The notes beneath the pieces are model-generated. The model was given only the letters and a program-made list of their open reading frames with translations. It was not told the DNA's origin and did no database searches. Shown here piece by piece: positions 23,001 through 30,818 of a stretch of DNA of 64,000 nt (position 1 is its first letter; each line of letters begins with the position of its first letter). This stretch comes from Hofstenia miamia. Its lineage: Eukaryota; Xenacoelomorpha; Acoela; Hofsteniidae. Both the position numbers and the translations under genes were made by a program. The stretch is from assembly GCA_900660155.1 (NCBI GenBank), contig CABFPE010000342.1, positions 371,054-435,053 of the forward strand. Direction: 5' to 3'.

Positions 23001-25998
23001 AAGCTACTACTGAAAACAACAAATCCATTAACGTATAACTAGAGTTGCTCTGTTTTGCTTGTAATTTAAGCACCCGCTAAGACTACTTCTTTTGACAAAC
23101 AACCTATTTTATATTTAAGTTAATTTAAAAACAGTAATTATCTGTACAGCGAATCAATTGTTGCTATTCATTAAAGTATTACAATAAGTATTAAAATTTA
23201 AATGAAATTAAATTTAGTAAGATAAATTATAAGGATAATTTCCCAATATATATATTATGCTACTGCCAATACAATCATATAAGGAGTTGCGAGTATGATA
23301 CTTTGACTATACTACCCAAATTCCTATAGCCTACATTGACCTTACCTGAAAAAAGCCGGCAAAATTGCACGAAATAATAGCAAAACCATTTAAGAATATT
23401 AGATATCCTTCCTTGGACATGATACCTGTACTAGATATTCTCCGCCACAAGTTCACCTTAGTAAGCATGCATTCAAATGCACTTTAAATCTGGAAAATAT
23501 AGCCCAACCGCAAATGATTTTGGCATATAATCGGGAAATTATGAGAACGCAGCTATTTAAATGAATTATGAGAACGCAGCTATTTAAATGACACTAACTG
23601 CAAATGAGCTTCCCCCGCCTTATTTAATAAAATATTTCAAAAATATTAAGTTAATTTTACAGATGATATTGACTCCTAAAGTGCAAGTTGATACAACAAT
23701 GTATTTAGCATTAACACCAACGCACTACAAAAATCTTGAATCACGATTTTTGGTCGGAGTTACTGTCCTTTCAATTTTAACACCCGCTTTGTTTGAACAT
23801 GCTACTGTTAAAATAATTTATGAATCATCAACTATAAACTACTACAGAGATATTTACAAATAGTTTGGTTCTTCTTGATTTAATATCTTTATATTACCCA
23901 CCCAAGATGCGTTCTCCGCATTCCAAATCTTACTCAGATACTACATTTTATAAGAAGCAAGTAAGCAGACAAAAATAATTGATTACATGATCGCCAATGT
24001 GTCCGAAAGACAATTCATTTTCAAGGGATAGTAAATACAGTGCATGCTTTATATAGAATCTTAGAGAAATGTCTGTTATAAACTAAAATAGAGATTGAAC
24101 GACTTTCTGAAGTTGCCAGAAAACTATTGTAATCAATAAAAATCAATGTGTCAAAGGTTGTTAAAGTTTGAAAAATCATTAACTGTTCTATGGATAACAA
24201 CATAATGTCAAAAGTTGTTAAAGTTTTTTATAAGGGTTCTAAAAATTCAAGAAATTACTACATCTTCAGTTTCAGCGGCATTGCAACATTTTTAGGAATA
24301 ATCTAAAATAAAAATTTTACAAATTAAATTTAAACAAAAATCAATTAACTTTAGCTTTGAGTTCAATAACTCAATAAATATTACTTAAAAGATTTTCTGG
24401 CAACCCTGCTAAATAAAGAATAGATATTTTCTTGAAGGTCTATTAATCGTTGAATGCTGGGAGCACTTCATAATCTCATTAAGTTGCTTTGAATTTTCAG
24501 AGAATTTAATTTGGTTGTTTAATACCATAGATCAATGATAATTATGGATAAGAAAACAGCTAACATTACTATAGTTTTTGTTATAAATTCTGAAAGTATA
24601 TCAGAGATTTATGTAAATGTGCGTTCAAAAAATTCAAATAATGTATATATTGGCAATCATATCAAGATATGTAATTGTATGACACTTTAGAGTAAATGTC
24701 TTCAAATGTTAAAGTTTCATGAATCAACTTTAAATGAAGGTTTGTAATTTCAAATAGTGAACAACTACCCCACATTTTGATAAATCAAAAATTGAACTTA
24801 ATTAAAAATTTTCAAAAAATATCCTGGAAATAGGCAATGATCAACGTTCACAGCGTTTTTAAATTTTATGAACACCTGTTATTACGTCATGTTGCTTATT
24901 GTGTGCAGGTGACACAATAGTAGAGTTCTTTTGGCTATTGCGTTCCTATGTAAAATTTATCAATTCCGCATGCATAATTTGACGAAACGATTACATTAAC
25001 GAGAAACGGCAAAATCATGTTTAAAATGAACTGTGTGTAACCAAACACACACGGAAGTACATCACTACATAACACGTGATTAATGCGGATATGTGTTATT
25101 CGTCAAACACAACAAATCAAAAATAAAATACTGATAGCACTGAATTTATTTTCATATATAACATTACAGTGTAACCTAAATATTGGTCTACTTACTAGAC
25201 TAAATCCTTTGTTAAGAAAATATTTTGTCCATCGAACATGTACTTTTAGATTCTACATGTACTTAGATCCTAACCGAAGATTGCAATGAAGATGTCCTTT
25301 AATTTTAACTCCGATAATTATAATACCAAAAGTACATTACAGTCATAAAAGAACTTCAATTAAAATGATCATTTAAAAAAGATATATGTCCAAAGCCAAT
25401 CAAATAAATTAAGCCATGTTGATGATAAATTCAACAACCCACCTGATTGGAAGACAAAATTTGATGGGCAAGGTCACCAGACAACGACAGGTCCTTTGGA
25501 ACATCGACTGCTTTTGGTTCTTGAAGATCGCTCAGCAGAGTAGCCTAAACATGTTGGATGAATCCTGTCACGATGTTGATAAGTTTAACACACCAGTAAC
25601 ATTGCAATATTTAAATTGAATTTTATTAATTTCGATTACTTCATAGTCTTAGCATGAATATTATTAAACTCTGGAGAAATCCATATGAGGATGCATTACT
25701 TGATAAAAACTACGAATACTGAAGATGCTCAATGTTTCATACACAATGCATAGGAATCACTGAAAAAGAGATTGAATGATAAATGATAAAACATTATTAT
25801 GCTATATCTCAATTCTTATGATCAAGTAACTTATGCATCTCTCTGAATATCTGAATATATTATAAATTCTTATCAAGAGCAACTGACCTTCTTGTTTTCT
25901 AATTTGGCAATCTTCTGTTCGAGTGTTTGAATGTTAGTGTCGATTTCCTCCATGCGATTTAGAAGGTACTGACTTTGTGCCTTGCTTTCCGCAGAGCT
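2670..25998 (-). CDS. NCoR: Nuclear receptor corepressor (NCoR/SMRT/SMRTER family), 12 exons, 5' end missing
   Basis: This family is the scaffold of nuclear corepressor complexes: it binds unliganded nuclear receptors and activates the HDAC3 deacetylase through the region around SANT1. The exons join in phase as 25998-25888, 25544-25443, 22142-22030, 21553-21487, 20196-19778, 19406-19235, 13671-13491, 10353-10224, 10177-10062, 9042-8929, 5196-5009 and 4655-2670, giving 1232 residues and a stop. Visible parts are: coiled coil 10-37; KAEQSHKKM...VPLYMQP about 73-95; DAD/SANT1 about 205-325; cysteine module 395-483; SANT2 about 513-562; prolines 684-694; GSISQG 719-724; GSITKG about 762-767; TSQQM 794-798; receptor-box candidate 1091-1099; HHYRPPPM 1145-1152. 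All introns are GT...AG. The first visible exon begins at an acceptor, so the start codon lies upstream. Vertebrate members are about twice this length; the C-terminal part is shorter here. The assignment rests on strong recall of NCoR1 sequence across both SANT domains, with no database search. Confidence 0.93.
3072..3098 (-). other. CoRNR-like nuclear receptor interaction box
   Basis: FSAIVDQCI (chain residues 1091-1099) has hydrophobic residues at spacing 1-5-9, like the LxxxIxxxI/L corepressor box, but with Phe and Val at the first two anchor positions. The following TSNKSEENSNQ parallels the vertebrate sequence ASDKDARERGSQ, which supports positional homology. Receptor binding is inferred. 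Confidence 0.5.
4656..5008 (-). other. Intron between SANT2 exon and last exon
   Basis: A short AT-rich intron in the corepressor, GT...AG. I see no coding or element signal in it. Confidence 0.75.
5009..5196 (-). CDS. NCoR: Corepressor exon 11 of those visible: SANT2 domain
   Basis: It encodes AGTWTEREESELTSGLTTVG then CNWEKLSSIISSKSSEQCKK and FYFANRKRLSL, matching NCoR '[49 protein letters not shown]'. SANT2 of this family binds histone tails and helps keep chromatin deacetylated. Acceptor TTGTAG precedes 5196. Donor AAG/GTTATT is weak at +4 to +6. It joins the last exon in phase 0. Confidence 0.94.
5212..5247. repeat. (TA)n microsatellite
   Basis: A pure TA dinucleotide run in the intron just upstream of the SANT2 exon acceptor. 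Confidence 0.95.
5930..7560 (-). mobile_element. Degenerate hAT transposase (ZMYM/THAP-repressor-like group)
   Basis: Fragments of one transposase lie in N-to-C order on the minus strand. At 7311-7556 is MIPIIDTILTCTRKNIDLRGHQ ending in CRSLLRFRFEQ, the family's 'lalRGH...NeGNFraLLrfR' block. At about 6917-7035 is CHFHSSLQALNLSAAQNVSIP, the 'CfaHrlNL' block. At about 5935-6105 is TISTTEAKRCFPRLHL ... RFESLLLIQVHG ... IEDVINRF, the C-terminal dimerisation block. Frames change several times and much of the catalytic region between is unrecognisable, so this is an old inactive copy. I found no terminal repeats. Confidence 0.75.
8929..9042 (-). CDS. NCoR: Corepressor exon 10 of those visible: cysteine module, part 3
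   Basis: It encodes VHNGATKACSSCYTKIVSLL then KPEQLKGNVADFSFSQE. The CSSC pair (C480, C483) would complete a second metal site. The other two frames hit stops, so the frame is fixed. Acceptor TTTTAG precedes 9042; donor GAAG/GTAAAG gives phase 1 into SANT2. Confidence 0.8.
9043..10061 (-). other. Corepressor intron
   Basis: AT-rich intron between cysteine-module exons 9 and 10. No element or extra exon was recognised. Confidence 0.65.
10062..10177 (-). CDS. NCoR: Corepressor exon 9 of those visible: cysteine module, part 2
   Basis: It encodes CPIFNCNRHIEDDHRLKNLM then ISWSTISQEMSTNLRENF, with CPxxxC-x2-H (C433, C438, H441) as candidate ligands. The exon enters in phase 2 and leaves in phase 1 (donor TTTTG/GTATTG), exactly what its neighbours need; without it the reading frame from exon 8 to exon 10 is closed. 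Confidence 0.78.
10224..10353 (-). CDS. NCoR: Corepressor exon 8 of those visible: cysteine module, part 1
   Basis: It encodes QPGIVCENCGSRMEEV ... FRTLCHKCKEIANNNVYT, with CxxC (C395, C398), 19 residues, then CxxC (C418, C421), as in a treble-clef or GATA-like zinc site. Donor ACAAC/GTACGT gives phase 2, which the next exon requires. From memory, insect SMRTER-type proteins have a comparable cysteine-rich segment between the SANT domains that vertebrate NCoR1/2 lack. Confidence 0.78.
10712..10741. repeat. (TA)n microsatellite
   Basis: Pure TA run within a corepressor intron. Confidence 0.95.
12967..13293. repeat. Near-identical ~160-bp direct repeat separated by one n (likely assembly artefact)
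   Basis: 12967-13131 and 13133-13293 are the same apart from a 4-base difference (cgcccgcttc versus cgcttc). The single unknown base exactly at the junction suggests two overlapping contig ends that were not merged. Confidence 0.85.
13491..13671 (-). CDS. NCoR: Corepressor exon 7 of those visible: acidic/serine linker
   Basis: It encodes 60 residues of low-complexity linker (PTPLPADESSNSSLPPCELE ... SPAHPIQ) between SANT1 and the cysteine module. It contains VKEE at residues 366-369, which fits the sumoylation consensus (hydrophobic-K-x-E); function is inference only. Acceptor TTTAG precedes 13671, donor CAAG/GTAGTA follows 13491, phase 1. Length, phase and splice sites support it; conservation cannot be judged by eye. 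Confidence 0.75.
14148..14179. repeat. (TA)n microsatellite
   Basis: Pure AT dinucleotide run in the large intron. Confidence 0.95.
15011..15220. repeat. (TA)n tract interrupted by a 165-base assembly gap
   Basis: TA repeats at 15011-15023 and 15190-15220 flank Ns at 15024-15188. The gap most likely represents an unresolved long TA run. Translations through it are meaningless. Confidence 0.9.
15560..17058 (+). mobile_element. LINE remnant, CR1/Jockey-like, with PHD-like ORF1 finger
   Basis: In order: a cysteine-rich PHD-like ORF1 start (CKTCNDHIERKR, then CISCTNVYNWKEEC and FCNECV, about 15580-15750). Next comes an ORF1 middle domain (LGNSRTLVVTLSNSWDIRK, inside 15870-16127). An endonuclease start follows (RIILSNCQSLRYKMDELL and PDLVLLTETHI, about 16225-16335). 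An internal deletion joins almost directly to the endonuclease end (AIIISGNFND near 16400-16430, ALDKIFTNRSELF, GGCHHLSIG near 16560). Last is the basic linker to the reverse transcriptase at 16747-16989 (KPWFSDRIKVSIKQRKKALV). It ends at a (TA)n run. Several stops and frame changes interrupt it. It sits antisense inside a corepressor intron. Confidence 0.78.
17059..17096. repeat. (TA)n microsatellite
   Basis: TA run at the end of the recognisable LINE linker region, possibly grown from the element's own repeat tail or inserted next to it. Confidence 0.93.
17310..18010 (+). mobile_element. Probable second LINE reverse-transcriptase fragment(s)
   Basis: FIQLNYDFNPQRSVNDTLIK (about 17349-17410) resembles the 'QfGFrpgrSTnDALi' block of LINE polymerases. 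VIKRKNHFNTKIETLLKDGG and EIVSASKDIL (about 17750-17850) resemble the linker just before the polymerase. The two are in the wrong order for one intact element, so this is either a rearranged copy or two fragments. Clade unknown. Confidence 0.45.
18140..18156. repeat. Short (TA)n run
   Basis: Seventeen-base AT alternation in the large intron. Confidence 0.85.
19235..19406 (-). CDS. NCoR: Corepressor exon 6 of those visible: rest of SANT1 and basic tail
   Basis: It completes SANT1: HYQYPKNFAMISHCIGKDIS then ECIRYYYLIKHKENL, matching NCoR 'HPKNFGLIASYLERKSVPDC VLYYYLTKKNENYK'. It ends in a basic tail (KKRTGKIKPSRV). Residues equivalent to SMRT K449, Y470, Y471 and K474 are present as K277, Y297, Y298 and K301 of the visible chain; the K475 equivalent is His302. 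Donor GTT/GTAAGT, phase 0. Confidence 0.95.
19407..19777 (-). other. Corepressor intron splitting SANT1
   Basis: A 371-base AT-rich intron inside the SANT1 coding region, between helix 1 and helix 2. No other feature. Confidence 0.8.
19778..20196 (-). CDS. NCoR: Corepressor exon 5 of those visible: DAD region and start of SANT1
   Basis: It encodes 139 residues beginning EEQMSEAYDRNYEQWIKKVE. RRAKHAKMRESFEKIFPELK matches NCoR 'RRAKESKTREYYEKQFPEIR', IARSEAEYAEIV matches 'IARSEHEISEII', and INNNGLVKDP matches 'INMNGLMEDP'. It ends inside SANT1 helix 1 (YWTEEDKKYFVE). This is the family's most conserved stretch and forms the HDAC3-activating surface in vertebrates. Donor GAAAA/GTAAGA gives phase 2. 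Residues are 132-270 of the visible chain. Confidence 0.95.
20197..21486 (-). other. Corepressor intron
   Basis: AT-rich. It contains a short ATG-trinucleotide run at about 21370-21393. The stretch 20404-20620 begins cagtggtgtcggaac and has G-rich/C-rich blocks, as some hAT miniature elements do, but I found no matching end or target duplication. Confidence 0.6.
21487..21553 (-). CDS. NCoR: Corepressor exon 4 of those visible: basic helix
   Basis: This 67-base exon supplies one base to a split Lys codon and then TRLFRAHLIANIKKAKKII plus TEK. It corresponds to the vertebrate basic helix 'MRKKLILFFKRRNHARKQRE'. Only this frame is open and it matches the phases of both neighbours. The donor is the weak AAG/GTTTCT. 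Confidence 0.82.
21554..22029 (-). other. Corepressor intron
   Basis: A 476-base intron. The open frame at 21789-22004 on the plus strand has no recognisable domain. Confidence 0.7.
22030..22142 (-). CDS. NCoR: Corepressor exon 3 of those visible: KAEQSHKKM...LPLYNQP-like segment
   Basis: It encodes SKAEQSHKKMDCLGEQYDVP then LYMQPADCAIHNNPPSE, closely following vertebrate NCoR 'KKAEEAHKILEGLGPKVELP LYNQPSDTKVYHENI'. Acceptor TTTAG precedes 22142; donor GAGAA/GTAAGT follows 22030. It ends in phase 2. Confidence 0.88.
22143..25442 (-). other. Corepressor intron
   Basis: A 3.3-kb AT-rich intron. Open frames at 22319-22576, 23588-23863 and 24021-24203 look like chance. A 24-base block (gaacgcagctatttaaatga and flank) occurs twice in tandem around 23542-23590. 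Confidence 0.6.
25443..25544 (-). CDS. NCoR: Corepressor exon 2 of those visible: linker before the KAEEAHK segment
   Basis: This 34-residue, phase 0/0 exon runs from ATLLSDLQEPKAVDV to AHQILSSNQ. Acceptor TTTAG precedes 25544 and donor CAG/GTGGGT follows 25443. Its end aligns with the vertebrate 'VQIIYDENR' just before KKAEEAHK, so HQILSSNQ runs straight into SKAEQSHKKM of the next exon. The rest is poorly conserved linker. Confidence 0.8.
25545..25887 (-). other. Corepressor intron
   Basis: A 343-base AT-rich intron between the first two visible exons. Nothing else recognised. Confidence 0.7.
25888..25998 (-). CDS. NCoR: Corepressor exon 1 of those visible: N-terminal coiled coil
   Basis: It encodes 37 residues starting SSAESKAQSQYLLNRMEEID and ending KLENKK. 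The heptad-like helix matches the NCoR segment that begins 'MDRVDREIAKVEQQILKLKKK', part of the N-terminal repression region that contacts GPS2/TBL1-type partners in vertebrates. Acceptor TTTAG is at 26000-25999 and donor AAG/GTCAGT at 25887. It starts and ends in phase 0. No initiator Met is plausible here, so at least one earlier exon exists. Confidence 0.85.
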
Positions 25999-26866
25999 CT
26001 AAACAACCCACTTGAAAGTTTATAAGCAACTACTATTAAAATTCAATAAATGAAAGTTACTCAATTTCAAGTTCTACCATTTGAAAAAATATTATCATTA
26101 CAAAAACACAATTTAAAATATTTCAACTTTCAAAAGTACGAGGAGTTGAACAAAGATACTTGAACAAGTATAATGGAATGTTAGTGGTCAGCGTAATTAT
26201 AACGTGGATGCATTATGTTTGACAAATGATTGATGACTCTTTCATATAATGAGGTTATGAATATAGAACTATATAAATTGAGTTTATGCCGATAATGTAC
26301 ACTTAAGTGAAAGTAGGTTTGATAAAATAGCTTGCACGCATAAATAGATCCCCACGATAATAGTGCATCTACAGTTAATTCCATATAGATTTAAAAGCTT
26401 AATGGCATCACGGTTAATGTAGTTAAATATAAGTCACTCAAAATTCAACGGGAGATTCTCACTGTTTAAGCAGCTAAAATCTGAATGCATAAATTAATGA
26501 ATGCTTGAAAATATTTAGCAAATATATGAAGTGCACTCTTGAAATGTGACCAGTTATCGCTGCGGTTGATCTCTCATAGACAAAGGTCAATTGAAAAATG
26601 ACATTTCATGATGAGACTTCAGTAATCAAATACCATATGCAAACGCTACGAACGTAATTGCTGTTACTATTTTGCTATAGTAACTAGTAGTGCATTGCAT
26701 GCATTTAACATACACCTAGCTAGGTTTGTAAGTGCATACATTGAAAAATTCTTAAACATTTTCCAAGAACAAGTTTAAAATTCCATAATCCTGAAAAAAG
26801 CACATATAGTGGCTCAAATATGTGCATGCATATGGTCCACATATTGTACATAAGATGACAACCGAG

Positions 26867-26897
<31 letters not shown>

Positions 26898-29800
26898 GTA
26901 TATATATTTATATAAATTGTTATGAATTTTTTTAATGTTATATAAAAAAGAAAACTAAAACCTAATACCTTTTGTAAAATGGAATTAAAATACTTATATG
27001 AAATATTACAATTAATAATTATATGCATTTCATCTTACATTTTCACAAACATACAACTGACATACTAACTATAAGCAAGTATTGACAAAAAAGTATTTGC
27101 AAATCTGAAGACGAGTTCAAGATTATGTAACGGCTTGGTAGATATTTTCTTCTGCAAGGTTGTATAATAAATTTTCTTTACATCCGCAAATGTATGCCAG
27201 TGGTTTTTTCAAAATATATTAGAGCTTGTTAAAATCTTTTAATGTCTATGTTTAAAGTCGAGGAGGGTGTGATTACTCCTCCCCGGCCTACACTTTTTAA
27301 ATTTAGGTTCTGAGAATAGGAACCAAAATGGAATTGGAGTTTTAAAATGGCAAGGAAAAGCTGATAAATGATATGGTTACGTTTGCCTGAGCAGCTGACT
27401 CAGTTGAAATTTTAATTTCTGAAATCAGACGCCGACATCATAAACCACGGAAATTGACAAACTACTAGGTCGTCTAAACCAGTAGTAAAAGGCGAAGCCT
27501 ATAATTCATGTATGCATTAATCAATCTTTAATTTACGAGCGAAAGCAATAAATTGGAGGAAACATACACTTCATTCATAAATTCAATCCTTGAGCAGTTG
27601 GGGAAAAATAAATTTAGATGGTAAAAGAGCGTTGAGTTGTTTAATTAGAATTTATTGAACATTCACTTGTGAATGAATTTCCATTCAAATTTCAAGTTAA
27701 TATTTTTTTTGGTTTTACTCAATTGATACTAAAAACGGGAAATCAAAAAATATTGTTCACAACAGTGCTATTTCTCTTTGTTTGTAAACAAAATTATATT
27801 AAAGAATAACTCCATTTTATCAGTATATTGTATATTGCATGCAATGAAGAACTGTTGCAGGAATTAAAAACATATTATATATTACATTTTGAAGTATGGT
27901 GTATATTTGACCAAATCACGAGATTTTTCGTGTTCTATTTTACAAAGGCCTAATGTATTCCGAATTCATAAATCAACATTCCCAATGACATACAATCGAA
28001 CGGCTCAAATGATGAAAATGAATAGAAGTGTGATTGCAGCAAAAATTGGCCTCAAACTTCTGTGAAAAGATTTGTTTAAATAGCAATGACACTGCAAAAA
28101 AAATTGCTATAACACAAAATTTAAAACGGCTGTCTTAGAACTAAACTATATACTAAATTCATTATAAAAATTAGACTCTTATCAGTGGAACTTCTTAAAA
28201 TGAGTTCAAATGATTGCATTTCAAAAGAATTAGTTCAGTTTCTACTGTGACCAAAATTTCAACTATTCAAGTCAGTAAGAAGCATTGATTATTAAGACGT
28301 AACGATTCTTCTGTCAATGAATTGTGCACCAGAAATGGCTATACATCTGTTGACAGGGAATCCAGTTAAGTTACGAATTAGAGACCCAAATGACCTGCGA
28401 ATTTGCAATGGCGCAGTGGTTCTAATTAGATAAGGAAGTCAGACGTTGCATCCTTTAATAACGGAAAGCGCATTAATGTTAAAAGCGCACTGCTCCCCAG
28501 GGAGGTGTTTGAAGTCTGAATTAATTTTACTTAAAAGTTTCTTATCTCAGAAACAAACTACCGATTTCCAATAGCGAGGGAGATTTCCACTCATTACATC
28601 TTCTTCATTACACCCATTAAAAGTATTAATAGACCAGATTCAATGACATCCTTACCAAATTTCATCGTTTTTCGAAAAATAGCTCAATATGCATTTCAAT
28701 ACAGTAATTTATTGCAGCTGTGAGTGTAGAGGCAAATGTGATAAATAGTAAATGCAGGTAATTAGACATTGACGTACACGTCTCACAACATCTTGTTAAG
28801 ATGCATATATACTACATTCGTGTTTCTAATTCATCAGTAGATCTTAGAGACTGCACTTTCATCGATCATCATGTTCAAAACATAAGGCCCACAAATGATA
28901 TCAGTACCTATAAATTGATGGATGATAACGTTTCCATTGCAATTTGCCAACGATTTCTTAACTCAACATAACTACGTGAAACAATCTATTAGCACATCGT
29001 CACTTTAGAATCAACAGGTAGTAACTACAATAATAATAATAATTGAGCAAGTTTTTGGATCTACAATGTTTTTGAACTAAGTAGGTCTTTCAGCATGACA
29101 GCGAAATAGCAAATCCCATCGAATGAGAATTTGAATACAATACAGTTTGCTTATGGAAGACAACCTTAAAAAGTGTTTTCATGTATTAAACTCGTCTCCG
29201 CAAAAAATATTGTAACGCTCTTTTACTTCTAAAGAAATATGTCTATGTCATTATAAGCATCTGAATTCATATTTTTTAAAACTTTTACATCACATATATT
29301 ATTGTGTTTACGTAGAATAATTGAATAAAATTTATATAAATATTGAAAATGAGAAGTATGCATATGCAATAATCATCAAAAACAAATTAAAATATTAATA
29401 ATTTTGAAAGATCACACGTCATTTATTTTTCGACAATATCACTTCTGTTTTGAATTATATTTATGAAACACGTTCCAGATGCATATGCAAGTTGATATTC
29501 TTATAAACTGCAATTTCAATTAATTTGTACTATTCAAAAGTCCACTGTGACCGAAACCCAAGATCCCCATCTGGTATTTGTGACAGTTTGTTTTAAGGAA
29601 TTTATTAATATCTAATGTTTAGTTTCTTAATAAATTCTTAATTATACTGAAATTAATCGCATGGGGGCACCCGATATACAATAATTCAATTTAATTAAAT
29701 TTCTAGACCGTAAATTAATAACTTCATCCATTAAATGGAATTGGAATTTGAGGTTCTAAATAAATCAGCTATAATTTGTCAATGAAAATATAGTTAGAAA

Positions 29801-30469
29801 TGGGAAAATTTAATATTCATATTTGTTTACATTTCAGAATATTTGGTAAATATTATGTGCATAAATACACGTAAATCTAAATTTATGACGGTGAGGATTC
29901 CAAGCAATAAAATGTAAGCATTGCTGACTGATCCAAGCATGTGCAACACTGTGAAACAAATATCCGCTAACAAGTTGTGCGGAGTGAACATTATAAACGA
30001 AAGTCTCTCCGCATGCCTCTAGCACACAAATGACTGTTCAACTAAAAAGTGGAATGAATGAATTATCAAGTGGTGACATTTGTCGCCAAATTTTATACTA
30101 AAATGCATGTCGTCATGTTCTATGCAGAATTTCACATGTGGTCACTTGATAAACACCTGTGGCAAATTTAAGCAAACTTAGTTGCAGATGTCAATATGCA
30201 AAATTATTTAAAGCCTTTACTTATTAGTACATTAACTGAGATACTTTAGGATTAATTAAACACCCCTTTTTAAAAGAATCTGAAGTCTTAAGGATTTCCT
30301 AAGAATCACGAAGAGTCGATTGTTGGATATCAAAATATAGTCCAAATTTTTGGAAATTTGATGGTATTTTGAATAATTTCTTATTGTGAAAATAAAGTGT
30401 GCGTTAAAGTTTGTTCTTGACTTAATTCCTTTCTTTAATAACTTGTTTCACATTGCAACGATCTATATC
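25999..30469. other. Upstream region, no gene recognised
   Basis: This is presumably the 5' intron of the corepressor or sequence beyond it. A TA run lies at 26866-26890. I searched for a minus-strand exon ending in phase 0 with NCoR-like N-terminal sequence and found none I can support. Confidence 0.5.
26866..26890. repeat. (TA)n microsatellite
   Basis: TA run, followed by further imperfect TA-rich sequence to about 26915. Confidence 0.9.
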
Positions 30470-30477
30470 ATATATAT

Positions 30478-30810
30478 CAGGGGTTCTTAACAGGGGGTAA
30501 ATTTACCCCCGGGGGTAAATTTTATCTATTGAAGGGGTAAATTTACTGAATTATAAGCTAAAGCAAACTTCAATTTTGCGTATTGAAAAAGTGATAGTGT
30601 TGCACTGGATTATAATTTAAATATATAACTTCAGTTTATCACTACGAAGTGTGATAACATTTTCATTTCAGCAGCCTAAGTATGTTCCAATTTTACTGTT
30701 TACTAGGTAATTTGTTTTCTTGAAAAAGGGCCACCAAGAAGATGGGGGTAAATTATACTTTTTTCATTCGGAAAGGGGTAAACGAGACAAAAAAGGTTAA
30801 GAACCCCCCA
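30478..30810. mobile_element. hAT-type miniature element with 8-bp target duplication
   Basis: The left end is cAGGGGTTCTTAAC and the right end is GTTAAGAACCCCCCa, giving inverted terminal repeats of about 14 bp. The element is 333 bp and non-coding. atatatat (30470-30477 and 30811-30818) flanks both ends exactly, although the AT-rich context weakens this duplication as evidence. Just inside the left end is a palindrome around taaatttacccccgggggtaaattta. CAG-starting ends with an 8-bp duplication are typical of hAT elements. Confidence 0.8.
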
Positions 30811-30818
30811 ATATATAT

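Noticed and set aside
28400-28480. tRNA- or SINE-like A-box (ggcgcagtggtt)
   Set aside because: No B-box, no cloverleaf and no poly-A or repeat tail; too short to support.
29834-30025. A 63-residue minus-strand ORF as a possible 5' corepressor exon
   Set aside because: No similarity to NCoR N-termini and no suitable donor in phase 0.
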